Shown piece by piece: positions 17,781-25,990 of a DNA stretch of 64,000 nucleotides. Source of the DNA: Streptomyces inusitatus. GTDB taxonomy: Bacteria > Actinomycetota > Actinomycetes > Streptomycetales > Streptomycetaceae. The number at the start of each line of letters is the position of its first letter. Within the stretch, counting starts at the first letter, position 1. Below the pieces are notes generated by a model. That model had not been told where the DNA came from. It was given only the letters and a program-made list of their open reading frames with translations, and made no database searches. Position numbers and translations under genes: made by a program. The DNA lies in contig NZ_BMWG01000002.1 in the NCBI RefSeq assembly GCF_014651115.1, positions 545,059 to 609,058 on the forward strand, written 5' to 3'.

Positions 17781-18458
17781 TTGGACGCCATCGCCACCGA
17801 CACGCCCACCGGTACGCCCTTCTCGACGCTCATCCGGGTCGCCTCGCACGAGCAGCACACCGAGGCGGAGGGCTCCCCCTTCATGGGCCACCTCCTCGGC
17901 GGCCGTCTCGGCGTCGACGCGTACGCCCGCTACACCGAGCAGCTGTGGTTCGTGTACCGGGCGCTGGAGGAGGCGGCCGAGTCGCTCAAGGACGACCCGA
18001 TAGCGGGCCCCTTCATCCAGCCGGAGCTGTTCCGCACAGCGGAGCTGGAGCGGGACCTGGCGCATCTGATGGGCCCCCAGTGGCGTGAGCTGGCCACCGC
18101 GCTGCCCGCGACCGAGGCGTACGCCGCCCGGGTCGCGGAGTGCGCGCGCGTCTGGCCCGCCGGGTACGTCGCCCACCACTACACGCGCTACCTGGGCGAT
18201 CTGTCCGGCGGTCAGATCATCCGCGACAGGGCGGAGAAGACCTGGGGCTTCGAGCGCAAGGGCGACGGCGTCCGGTTCTACGTCTTCGAGCAGATCACCA
18301 ACCCGGCCGCGTTCAAGCGGGGGTACCGCGAGCTGCTGGACGGGGTGGACACCGACGACCTGGAGAAGCAGCGGATCGTCGACGAGTGCAAGCGCGCCTT
18401 CGACTTCAACGGGGCCGTCTTCCGCGCGCTGGACGGCGAGTTCCCGCTCAGCGCCTGA
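17781..18458 (+). CDS. Biliverdin-producing heme oxygenase
   Basis: A 225-residue heme oxygenase that opens heme to biliverdin, CO and free iron, releasing iron from imported heme. The proximal His lies in HTEAEGSPFM (His26 from this start), equivalent to the HEKAE region of HmuO. The distal-helix glycines are in YLGDLSGGQIIRD, and the FYVFEQI and FDFNGAVF segments are typical. I chose the TTG at 17781 because GGAGG lies 8 nt upstream and homologues begin near GTPFSTLIRVASHEQ. An ATG at 17730, with its own GGAGG, would add 17 residues unlike the family. The iron box upstream predicts expression under iron starvation together with the hemin uptake genes 4 kb downstream. Confidence 0.92.
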   Translation: MDAIATDTPTGTPFSTLIRVASHEQHTEAEGSPFMGHLLGGRLGVDAYARYTEQLWFVYRALEEAAESLKDDPIAGPFIQPELFRTAELERDLAHLMGPQWRELATALPATEAYAARVAECARVWPAGYVAHHYTRYLGDLSGGQIIRDRAEKTWGFERKGDGVRFYVFEQITNPAAFKRGYRELLDGVDTDDLEKQRIVDECKRAFDFNGAVFRALDGEFPLSA

Positions 18459-18490
18459 AGCGCCTGAAGCACCCGAGCGATCGCCGAGAG

Positions 18491-18520
18491 AAGCCCCGCG
18501 GGCCCGTGCCCGCGGGGCTT
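18491..18520 (+). terminator. Hairpin terminator, bidirectional
   Basis: A 13-bp perfect stem AAGCCCCGCGGGC / GCCCGCGGGGCTT with a 4-nt loop lies between the convergent heme oxygenase and PhzF genes, 32 bp and 7 bp from their stops. Confidence 0.88.
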
Positions 18521-18527
18521 TCCGCCG

Positions 18528-19283
18528 TCAGCTCATGAGCCGCAGGGCGTCGGCGACGCTGAGGCGGCGGGCGGGGACCGGGGCCGGGCCCTCGATGCCC
18601 CGGGCCGGGACGGCGGCGGGGGACGCGAGGCGCACCCGGCCGCCGATCTCCACCGTGCCGTCGGGGCCGGGGGCCGTGAGGATCTGCGAACCCCGGCCCT
18701 GAGTGATGTTCAGGGCGCGGCCCAGCAGATCCGTGAGCAGCAGCGCGGCCCCGCCGGTCGCCTCGTCCTCCACGATCGGCCCGCCGCGCCGGGGGAAGCC
18801 GCGCGCCCGCACCCGGCCCGCCGCCTCGTCCTCCCACGCCCAGGCGTAGAGCCAGCCCTCGCCGGGCGGCGGCGCGGGCAGCGCGTCCACCTCGGCGGGG
18901 GTGGCGTACCGCTGGAGCAGCCTGGGCGGGACCCACTCGGCCCGTGCGGTGATCCAGGTGAACTCCCCGTCGCCGCGCGCCCAGACCGGGCCGGCCTGCA
19001 CATACAGCTCCGGCAGATCGAGCAGCCAGGCCACGCCGACGAGCGGATGCCCGGCGAAGGGGAGGCGCTGTCCGGGGGTGTGGATGTCGACGGCGCCGCG
19101 CTCGGGGTCGTCGACGAAGACGGTCTCGCTGAAGCCGAGCTCGTTCGTGAGCTTCTGCCGGGACGCCTCGTCCGGGTAGCCGCGTGCGTCGCGTACGACT
19201 CCGAGCGGGTTGCCGTGCCGCCCGTCGGCGTCGCAGAAGACGTTGAGGACATCGAGCACATGGCGCAGGTCGCGTTCGTTCAC
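18528..19283 (-). CDS. PhzF family isomerase-like protein
   Basis: A 251-residue member of the PhzF (diaminopimelate-epimerase-fold) family. The opening LNVFCDADGRHGNPLGVV holds the GNP motif, the catalytic Glu lies in LGFSETVFVD, and LPFAGHPLVGVAWLL carries the GHP motif. A second half-repeat follows with GPIVEDEATGGAALLL and ITQGRGSQI. Family members isomerise small metabolites; PhzF itself works in phenazine synthesis, but no phenazine genes are here, so the substrate is unknown. Length is slightly short of typical (270-300). It lies inside the heme-iron island with no obvious link to iron. ATG at 19283. Confidence 0.85.
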   Translation of the reverse strand: MNERDLRHVLDVLNVFCDADGRHGNPLGVVRDARGYPDEASRQKLTNELGFSETVFVDDPERGAVDIHTPGQRLPFAGHPLVGVAWLLDLPELYVQAGPVWARGDGEFTWITARAEWVPPRLLQRYATPAEVDALPAPPPGEGWLYAWAWEDEAAGRVRARGFPRRGGPIVEDEATGGAALLLTDLLGRALNITQGRGSQILTAPGPDGTVEIGGRVRLASPAAVPARGIEGPAPVPARRLSVADALRLMS

Positions 19284-19396
19284 GGGGGCATTGAAGCACC
19301 GGACGGGCGATGTCGCGCGGGCGCGCGGAACGGCGGCGGGGCCGCACCGGCGCGCGTGGCGTCGGTACGGCCCCGCCGAAAGGGTGCGGGAGCGGG

Positions 19397-21106
19397 TCAG
19401 GAACCGGCTCCGGCCTCCCGGCGGCGGATGGCGAGGACGATGCCCGCACCGGCCGCCGCGATGCCCGCCGAGGCGGCGATCAGCGCGGTGGCGGGGATGT
19501 CCGCGCCGGTGGAGGCGAGGGCTCCGCCGGTGGAGCCGCCGGTGGCCGCGCCGCCCGTCGTGCCGCCGGTGGTGCCTCCGGTCGTACCGCCGGTGGTCGA
19601 GCCGCCGACGGAGCCGCCGGTGGTGGAACCGGTCGTACCGCCCGTGGTGCCGCCCGTGGTGGAGTCGGTCGAACCGCCCGTCGAGCCTCCGGTGGAGCCG
19701 GTGGAGCCGCCGGTGGAGCCGGACGGCGGGGGCTCGGGGAGTTCGGCGCCCTTGTCCAGCGAGACGGCGAGGTTGACCGGGTCGATCGGCTGCTCGCCCG
19801 GCTCGTAGAAGCCGCTGAAGGCGCGGTCGTCCCCGGCCTTGGTGAGGACGCCTTTGACATCGGTGAGCTTCACGACGCTGTTCTCGACCTTGAGCGCGCC
19901 TGCCGGGACGGTCAGCGTGCCGACCTCGACGTCGTTGTGGACCTCGACCTTGCCCGTCTTCTGGTTCTTGCCCTTGACGTCGAGGACGACCGAGCCCTTG
20001 GTGCCGTTCACCTTGACCTCAAAGCCGCTGAACGTCGTGTCGAGGGCGTGGGTGCCCGTCTTCTCGCTGTAGTGGCCCAGGTAGCGGACGCTGCCGTCGA
20101 AGGCGACGGAGAGCGACTTCTTGGCCGCGTCGTAGGCGCCCTTGCCCTTGGGGAAGCGGTAGCCACTGGCGGTGGCCTTGGCGCCGCCGGAGAACTGGGC
20201 CTCGCCGTGGGCGATCGGGCCGGAGATGTACTTGCGGAAGCGCTCCATGATGCCCCAGTCGAGGTTGCCGTCGACGATCGCGCCGTCGCCGGTGGCCCGG
20301 GTCCCGGACTCGGCGGAACCGGAGACGTCGCCCTCGGGCCGGAAGCCCGGGTTCTTCGACGGCGGCGGCGCGGGACGGCCGCCCTCGGGGTCCGGCTCGG
20401 GCTCGGGCTTCGGCTCCGGGGCCGGGTCGGGCTTCTCGGAGGGGGGCGGGGACGGCCTGCCGCCGCCGGCCGCCGGCTTGACCGAGAGGGAGACGGTGTC
20501 GAGGACCTCGCCCTCCGGGTAGCGGAAGGCGGACGCGCCCTCGGCGGTCAGGGTGGCCGGGATGTCCTTGAAGACGATCGCCCCGCCGGACCCGCCGCCG
20601 CCGGGGGTCGCCCGGGTCATGTCCAGTTCGGCGATCGGGATGTCCTCGCGGACCTCGCCGTCGAGGGTGACATCGCCCTGGACGGTGCCGCTCTCGCGGT
20701 CGCTGGTCATCCGGACGTCGGAGAGCTTGAGGGTGAAGCGCTTGGCGGTGAAGACGACGCTGCCCTTGAAGGACGTCTTGTTGACATGGCCGTTCATGTC
20801 ATAGGTGCCGGTGCCATCCGTGAAGGTGAACGGGCCGTTGCCCTCGGCCTGCTTCGCGCCGTCCGCGACCGCGATGTTCCCGGCGCCGACGTACTCCCGG
20901 AAGGATTCCTTGAAGCCCCAGTCCAGCGTGCCCGCCTCCAGCTTGATCGCGGAGGAGCCGGCCGGCGCGGCGGCCGCCGCCGTCTTGTCCTCGGCGGCCT
21001 TCGAGGTGTCGGCCGCGACCGCCGGGAGGGCGAGTGCGGTGGCTCCGAGCGCGGCGGCGGTGGCCGCCGCCGCGGCGATGACGATGGGTCGGCGGGTCGC
21101 TGGCAT
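19397..21106 (-). CDS. HtaA-domain heme-binding surface protein with LAxTG sortase signal
   Basis: A 569-residue secreted protein with a signal peptide ending PAVAA, then two HtaA domains. The first starts GTLDWGFKESFREYV (about residue 57) and the second GNLDWGIMERFRKYIS (about 265); each carries the Tyr and His environment known to bind heme in Corynebacterium HtaA. A Pro/Glu/Lys linker separates them. A long Thr/Gly/Ser-rich stretch, probably wall-spanning, precedes LASTG, a hydrophobic helix and RRREAG. That is the LAxTG signal recognised by class E sortases of Streptomyces. It lies 23 bp after the second HtaA gene in the same direction, so the two form an operon under the iron box at 22629. 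Confidence 0.9.
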   Translation of the reverse strand: MPATRRPIVIAAAAATAAALGATALALPAVAADTSKAAEDKTAAAAAPAGSSAIKLEAGTLDWGFKESFREYVGAGNIAVADGAKQAEGNGPFTFTDGTGTYDMNGHVNKTSFKGSVVFTAKRFTLKLSDVRMTSDRESGTVQGDVTLDGEVREDIPIAELDMTRATPGGGGSGGAIVFKDIPATLTAEGASAFRYPEGEVLDTVSLSVKPAAGGGRPSPPPSEKPDPAPEPKPEPEPDPEGGRPAPPPSKNPGFRPEGDVSGSAESGTRATGDGAIVDGNLDWGIMERFRKYISGPIAHGEAQFSGGAKATASGYRFPKGKGAYDAAKKSLSVAFDGSVRYLGHYSEKTGTHALDTTFSGFEVKVNGTKGSVVLDVKGKNQKTGKVEVHNDVEVGTLTVPAGALKVENSVVKLTDVKGVLTKAGDDRAFSGFYEPGEQPIDPVNLAVSLDKGAELPEPPPSGSTGGSTGSTGGSTGGSTDSTTGGTTGGTTGSTTGGSVGGSTTGGTTGGTTGGTTGGAATGGSTGGALASTGADIPATALIAASAGIAAAGAGIVLAIRRREAGAGS

Positions 21107-21129
21107 GGTGGGTGGCTCCTAAAAAAGAA

Positions 21130-22593
21130 TCAGTTCTGGGCCGTACGGCGACGGCGCACGAGGACCAGGGCGATGCCCGCCGCGGCGAGCACTCCCAGGC
21201 CGATGGCGACGTAGACCCAGGTGAGGGAGGAGGACTCGGAGGAGTCCGCGGCGGGGGCCGCGTCGGCGGCGGGCTCGGACTCGGTCGCGGAGGGGGTGGG
21301 GGTGGGGCCCACATCGCTGCCGAGGTCGGGCAGCGCGGGGAGCGCCGCCTTGTCGTCCACGGCCACGGCGAGGGAGACCGGGTCCATGGCGGTGCCCGCC
21401 TTGTACATCGAGCCGAAGGCCTTCGCGCCGCCCTCGGTGAGGGTGGCCGGGGCCTCGGTGAGGGAGGCGAGGCCGTCCTTGGGGGCGAAGTCCTTCGCGG
21501 TGAAGGTGACCAGCGGAACGGCCTTGCGGGTCTCGCCCTCGCTGACGACGTCGGCGCTCAGGGTGCCCTTGCCGCCCTTCACCTCGGTGGTGACCTTGTC
21601 GAGGGTGAGGTCGAGGTGTTCCCCGGTGAAGCGGACGGAGCCGGCGAAGGAGGCCTTCAGGGACTGCTTACCGGCGTCGTACGTGCCCTTGCCCTTGGGG
21701 AAGCGGAAGAGCGCGCCGCCGTCCTGGGCCCCTTCGGCGAGGGTCCACTCGCCCTGCGCGATGGAGCCGGTGACGTACTCGCGGAAGGTGCGGCGCACGC
21801 CCCAGTCGACGACGGCGTCACGCACCGGGGCGGCCTTCTTCTCCGCCTTGTCGCCGGACTTCTCCGCCTTCTCCGCCTTCTCCGCGGGCTTGTCGGCGGC
21901 CGGGGACTCGGCCGACTTCTCCGGCTTCGCCTGCTCCTGGCCCTTGTCCTGGCCCTGCTCCGGCGCTCCGGCCGCGACGTCGGCGCTCAGGCTGATCGGG
22001 TCGAGCGGGGTGCCCTCGGTGTAGAAGCCCGCGAAGGCGGCGGCCCCCTGGGCGGTGAGCGTGGCGGGGACGTTGTTGAGCGCGACGGGGCTGCCGCCGC
22101 CCCTCATGTCGATGCCCGAGAGGTTGAGCGAGGCGAAGGCGACCTGGGTCATGGTGGTGACCTTGCCGCTGCCCCGGGCCTTGCTCACCATGTCGACGTG
22201 GAGCGTGCCCGCGCCGCCGGAGATCTTGACGGTGGGGCGGCTCAGGGCCAGCTCCAGCTCATTGCTTCCGTCCGGCTTGGTGTGGCCGGTGAACTGGACG
22301 CCGCCGGTGAAGGCGGCCTCGAACGCGCCGGTCTCGGGGTCGTAGGCGCCCTTGGCCGAGTGGAAGCGGAAGAGGCTGTCGCCGACGGTGGCGGCGCCCG
22401 CCGTGAGACGGAAGTTGCCGTTGGCGATGGGGCCGGTGACGTACTTCTGGAAGGACGACTTGATGCCCCAGTCGAGTCTGCCGCCCTGCACCGAGCGGTC
22501 CGCCGCGTGGGCGGTCCCGACCGGGAGCAGGGCTCCGAGCAGGGCCGCGAGAAGCGCGACGGCGAGCACACGGGCCCGTCGATACGGCAGCAT
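21130..22593 (-). CDS. HtaA-domain heme-binding protein, membrane-anchored
   Basis: A 487-residue secreted protein. The signal peptide (LAVALLAALLGALLPVGTAHA) is followed by HtaA domain 1 from GRLDWGIKSSFQKYVTG (about 38) and HtaA domain 2 from AVVDWGVRRTFREYVTG (about 262). A Lys/Glu/Ala-rich linker (KAEKAEKSGDKAEKKA) separates them. It ends in a single membrane helix and RRRRTAQN with no sortase motif, so it is probably held in the membrane while its operon partner is attached to the wall. This pair would pass heme from the surface to the HmuTUV importer encoded divergently. Iron box 36 bp upstream of the ATG at 22593. Confidence 0.92.
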   Translation of the reverse strand: MLPYRRARVLAVALLAALLGALLPVGTAHAADRSVQGGRLDWGIKSSFQKYVTGPIANGNFRLTAGAATVGDSLFRFHSAKGAYDPETGAFEAAFTGGVQFTGHTKPDGSNELELALSRPTVKISGGAGTLHVDMVSKARGSGKVTTMTQVAFASLNLSGIDMRGGGSPVALNNVPATLTAQGAAAFAGFYTEGTPLDPISLSADVAAGAPEQGQDKGQEQAKPEKSAESPAADKPAEKAEKAEKSGDKAEKKAAPVRDAVVDWGVRRTFREYVTGSIAQGEWTLAEGAQDGGALFRFPKGKGTYDAGKQSLKASFAGSVRFTGEHLDLTLDKVTTEVKGGKGTLSADVVSEGETRKAVPLVTFTAKDFAPKDGLASLTEAPATLTEGGAKAFGSMYKAGTAMDPVSLAVAVDDKAALPALPDLGSDVGPTPTPSATESEPAADAAPAADSSESSSLTWVYVAIGLGVLAAAGIALVLVRRRRTAQN

Positions 22594-22628
22594 GAGATCC
22601 CTCCGAGGGGGTACAGCGTCTGGCAGAG

Positions 22629-22647
22629 CGAGGTAAGGCTAACCTAA
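22629..22647. promoter_or_regulatory. Iron box between htaA-type operon and hemin transporter
   Basis: CGAGGTAAGGCTAACCTAA matches 16 of 19 positions of the actinomycete iron-box consensus TTAGGTTAGGCTAACCTAA. It lies in the divergent region, 36 bp from the HtaA start and about 150 bp from the substrate-binding protein start, so one DmdR/IdeR-type site may control both directions. Confidence 0.88.
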
Positions 22648-22793
22648 GCTATGTCCAGCCTGTACCGGTAGCCCCATGCATTCCGGTTTTGGCTACCGGG
22701 TCCGGTTTTCTCAACTCAGCCACCGGCCCGGAACGAGCGGGGGAACGCCCCCCGAACCATGCCGGAAACGGCGTGCCTTGGAACGACAGGACG

Positions 22794-23849
22794 GTGCCCT
22801 CGGTGCTCTCGCAGCCCTCCGCGCGTTCGACGCGCAGATTTCGCCAGGTGGGCGCGGCTCTGACCGCGTTCGCCTTCGCCCTGGTGGCGACGGGCTGTGC
22901 GGGTGATTCCGCTTCGCCGGCCGGGAAGGACTCCGCCGCCAAGGGGAAGCCCGCCGTGGCCGCCGACCGGGTCGAGCCGCTGAGCACGGCCGCGAAGCCG
23001 CGGCTGCCCGTGACCGTGGAGTCCGAGGACGGGAGGAAGGTCACCGTCGGCTCCACCGACCGGATCGTCCCGCTGACCGGCTCCCTGAGCGAGATCGTCT
23101 TCACCCTGGGCCTCGGCCAGAACGTGGTGGCCCGCGATGTCACCGCCACCTTCGAACAGGCCGAGAAGCTGCCCGTGGTGACCCGGGGCCACGATGTCTC
23201 CGCCGAGAGCGTGCTGTCGCTGAAGCCGACGGTCGTCCTCGCCGAGACGGTCTCCGGACCCGCCGAGTCCATCCAGCAGATACGCGATGCGGGCATTCCG
23301 CTGGTGGTCGTGAAGACCGCGAAGGGCCTCGACGACGTCGGCACCCGGATCGAGAAGGTCGCCGAGACGCTGGGCGTGCCCGCCTCGGGCGCCGAGCTGG
23401 AGAAGCGCACTCAGGACCGGATCGCGGCCGTCCAGAAGGACATCCCGCGACCCGCCGAGGGGAAGAAGCCCCGAGTGGCCTTCCTCTATCTGCGGGGCAC
23501 CGCCTCCGTGTATCTCCTCGGCGGCGCGGACTCCGGGGCCTCCTCCCTCCTGGAGGCGGCGGGCGCGGTGGACGCGGGCAAGGAGTCCGGTCTGACGAAG
23601 GACTTCACCGCGATCACCAGTGAGGCGCTCGCCAAGGCCGCGCCGGACGCGATCCTCGTGATGAGCAAGGGACTCGACTCGGTCGGCGGCGTCGACGGAC
23701 TCGTCAAGATCCCGGGAGTGGCCCAGACCCCGGCGGGCATGGACCGCCGGGTGGTGTCGGTGCCGGACGGGGTGCTGCTGAACTACGGCCCCCGCACCGA
23801 CGAGGTCCTCACCTCGCTGGTGGACCAGCTGTACGCGAACGGCGAGTGA
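22794..23849 (+). CDS. hmuT: Hemin ABC transporter substrate-binding lipoprotein
   Basis: A periplasmic-type binding protein of 351 residues. The N-terminus has basic residues (STRRFRQ), a hydrophobic stretch and the lipobox LVATGC with Cys35, so it is membrane-tethered. The body fits the TroA/HmuT fold: RIVPLTGSLSEIVFTLGLGQNVVARD, SLKPTVVLAE, a long backbone helix around DDVGTRIEKVAETLGV, and VAFLYLRGTASVYLLGG. It would hand heme to the permease encoded next. The start is either the GTG at 22794 or the GTG at 22803; upstream in-frame sequence is not protein-like. First gene of a tightly packed hmuTUV operon under probable iron control. Confidence 0.9.
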   Translation: MPSVLSQPSARSTRRFRQVGAALTAFAFALVATGCAGDSASPAGKDSAAKGKPAVAADRVEPLSTAAKPRLPVTVESEDGRKVTVGSTDRIVPLTGSLSEIVFTLGLGQNVVARDVTATFEQAEKLPVVTRGHDVSAESVLSLKPTVVLAETVSGPAESIQQIRDAGIPLVVVKTAKGLDDVGTRIEKVAETLGVPASGAELEKRTQDRIAAVQKDIPRPAEGKKPRVAFLYLRGTASVYLLGGADSGASSLLEAAGAVDAGKESGLTKDFTAITSEALAKAAPDAILVMSKGLDSVGGVDGLVKIPGVAQTPAGMDRRVVSVPDGVLLNYGPRTDEVLTSLVDQLYANGE

Positions 23850-23851
23850 CC

Positions 23852-24988
23852 ATGTCGACCGAGGCCGAGTCCCGCGCCCCCGAGGCGGGCAGCGCCGAAG
23901 CGGGCACCGCCGTCCGCCCGGCCAGGACCCCCGTACCCCCGGCGGCGGTCCCCCGGGGCCGCCGCTCCACCGCGTATCTGCTCACCGCCGGACTGCTCGG
24001 CGCGCTCTTCCTCGTCGCGCTGGTGTCCGCCGGATACGGCGCGTACGACATCCCGCTCAGCGATGTCATCGCCTCCGCCCGGCACCGGATGGGCCTGGGC
24101 GGGCAGCCGCTCGACCGGGTCGGCGAGAGCGTGCTGTGGAATGTACGGCTGCCGCGTGTGGTGCTGGCGCTGCTGGTCGGAGCCTCGCTGGGATGCGCGG
24201 GCGCGCTGATGCAGGGCGTGTTCGGCAATCCGCTCGCCGAGCCCGGCATCATCGGCATCTCCTCCGGCGCGGCCGTGGGAGCGGTCGCCTCCATCGCGCT
24301 GGGGCTGACCTTCTTCGGCAACTGGACCATCACCGTCTTCGCGTTCGCCGCGGGCCTGGTGACCGTCCTCCTCGTCTACGCGCTCTCCCGCTCCGGCGGG
24401 AAGACCGAGGTCGTCACCCTCATTCTCACCGGTATCGCCGTCAACGCCTTCGCGGGCGCGCTGATCGGCCTCTTCATCTTCTTCGCCGACAACGCGCAGA
24501 TCACCCAGATCACCTTCTGGCAGCTCGGCTCGCTCTCGCAGGCGACCTGGCCCAAGGTGCTCGCCGTGCTCCCGTGCACCGTCCTCGGGCTGCTGATCGC
24601 CCCCTTCTACGCGCGCAAGCTGGATCTGCTCTCGCTCGGCGAGCGCTCCGCCCGCCATCTGGGCGTCGACGTGGAGCGGCTGCGCATCGTCCTCATCCTG
24701 GTCGTCGCGCTGCTGACCGCCGCCGCGGTCGCCGTCGCGGGCATCATCACCTTCGTGGGGCTGCTCGTACCGCATCTGCTGAGGATGGCGAACGGCCCGG
24801 GCCACCGCTTCCTCGTGCCCGGCTCCGCGCTCGGCGGCGCGCTGGTGCTGGCGCTCGGCGATCTCGCCGCGCGGACCGTCGCCGAGCCGGCCGAGCTGCC
24901 GCTCGGTGTGCTCACCGCACTCTTCGGCAGCCCGTTCTTCTTCTGGCTGCTGCGCAGGACCCGTCGTAAGCAAGGTGGTTGGGCGTGA
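23852..24988 (+). CDS. hmuU: Hemin ABC transporter permease (FecCD type)
   Basis: A 378-residue integral membrane protein with about ten helices, of the FecCD/BtuC family that imports iron chelates, heme or cobalamin. Typical signatures are RLPRVVLALLVGASLGCAGALMQGVFGNPLAEPGIIGISSGAAVG near residue 100, LIGLFIFFADNAQITQITFWQLGSLSQATW in the middle and VAGIITFVGLLVPHLLRM near 310. The last segment includes the cytoplasmic coupling helix. The Ala/Pro-rich N-terminal tail of about 40 residues is variable. A GTG at 23846 overlaps the preceding stop, and the ATG at 23852 is two codons later; either could start. Coupled to hmuT and hmuV. Confidence 0.93.
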   Translation: MSTEAESRAPEAGSAEAGTAVRPARTPVPPAAVPRGRRSTAYLLTAGLLGALFLVALVSAGYGAYDIPLSDVIASARHRMGLGGQPLDRVGESVLWNVRLPRVVLALLVGASLGCAGALMQGVFGNPLAEPGIIGISSGAAVGAVASIALGLTFFGNWTITVFAFAAGLVTVLLVYALSRSGGKTEVVTLILTGIAVNAFAGALIGLFIFFADNAQITQITFWQLGSLSQATWPKVLAVLPCTVLGLLIAPFYARKLDLLSLGERSARHLGVDVERLRIVLILVVALLTAAAVAVAGIITFVGLLVPHLLRMANGPGHRFLVPGSALGGALVLALGDLAARTVAEPAELPLGVLTALFGSPFFFWLLRRTRRKQGGWA

Positions 24989-25908
24989 GGACTCTCTTCG
25001 GCATCCGAGGGCGCGAGCTGCCCGAGCGGCCGGCCCCGGGCGCGGTGCTCGCCGAGGCGCGCGGTCTCCATGTCCGGCTCGGGGGCCGCGAGGTGCTCGC
25101 CGGGATCGAGCTGTCGGCGCGCGCGGGCGAGGTGCTCGCGCTGGTCGGGCCCAATGGCGCGGGAAAGTCGACGCTGTTCGGGGCGCTCGCCGCCGATCTG
25201 CGGGCCGATCGGGGCACGGTACGGATCGCGGACCGGCCCGCCGGTGAGTGGAAGGCCGGTGAGCTGGCCCTGCGCCGGGCGGTGCTGCCGCAGTCCGCCG
25301 CGCTCTCCTTCCCCTTCCCGGTGGAGGAGGTCGTCCGGATGGGGCGGGCCCCCTGGGCGGGGACCGCGCTGGAGGACGAGGACGACGAGGCCGTCGCCGA
25401 GGCGATGGCGGCGACGGAGACCGCCGAGTTCACCGGCCGCACCTTCGCCGCGCTCTCCGGCGGCGAGCGCGCCCGGGTCGCCCTCGCCCGGGCGCTCGCC
25501 CAGCGCACCTCGCTGCTGCTGCTGGACGAGCCGACCGCCGCGCTCGACCTCCGCCACCAGGAACTCGTCCTGCGCATCTGCCGCGAGCGGGCGGCGGCCG
25601 GGGACGGCGTGGTCGTCGTCCTGCACGACCTCGGTCTCGCCGCCGCGTACGCGGACCGGGTCGCGGTGCTCCACGAGGGGCGGATCGCGGCCGAGGGCGA
25701 GCCCGCGGAGGTCTTCGACGACGAACTGCTGAGCCGGGTCTACCGGCAGCCGGTGGAGGTCTTCCCGCACCCGCGCTCGGGCGAGCCGGTCGTCGTCCCG
25801 CGTCGCGAGCAGCGCTCGCCCAACGCCCCGGTCCCCGCCCCGGTCCCCGCCCCGATCCCCAGCCCGATCCCCAGCCCGGCGAACCGAACGGGCGAACCGA
25901 ACGGGTGA
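24985..25908 (+). CDS. hmuV: Hemin ABC transporter ATP-binding protein
   Basis: A 307-residue ATPase that powers heme import with HmuU. Walker A is GPNGAGKST, the signature is LSGGERARVALARALAQ, Walker B is LLLLDEPTAALD and the switch His lies in VVVLHDLGLAAAYADRV. The LPQSAALSFPFPVEEVVRMGR segment (Q-loop region) is characteristic of the HmuV subfamily. The GTG at 24985 overlaps the hmuU stop (GTGA) and follows AAGG at 9 nt. The C-terminus carries an unusual Pro-rich tail with the alternating units PVPAPVPAPIPSPIPSP, about 20 residues beyond the domain and of no known role. Confidence 0.94.
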   Translation: MRTLFGIRGRELPERPAPGAVLAEARGLHVRLGGREVLAGIELSARAGEVLALVGPNGAGKSTLFGALAADLRADRGTVRIADRPAGEWKAGELALRRAVLPQSAALSFPFPVEEVVRMGRAPWAGTALEDEDDEAVAEAMAATETAEFTGRTFAALSGGERARVALARALAQRTSLLLLDEPTAALDLRHQELVLRICRERAAAGDGVVVVLHDLGLAAAYADRVAVLHEGRIAAEGEPAEVFDDELLSRVYRQPVEVFPHPRSGEPVVVPRREQRSPNAPVPAPVPAPIPSPIPSPANRTGEPNG

Positions 25909-25990
25909 GCCGACCGAACCTCCTCGCTGATCAGAGCGTCCTTGTGAGCGGTGCTCCACGACGCGTGCGCCGATCGTCGGAGAGGGCGGG

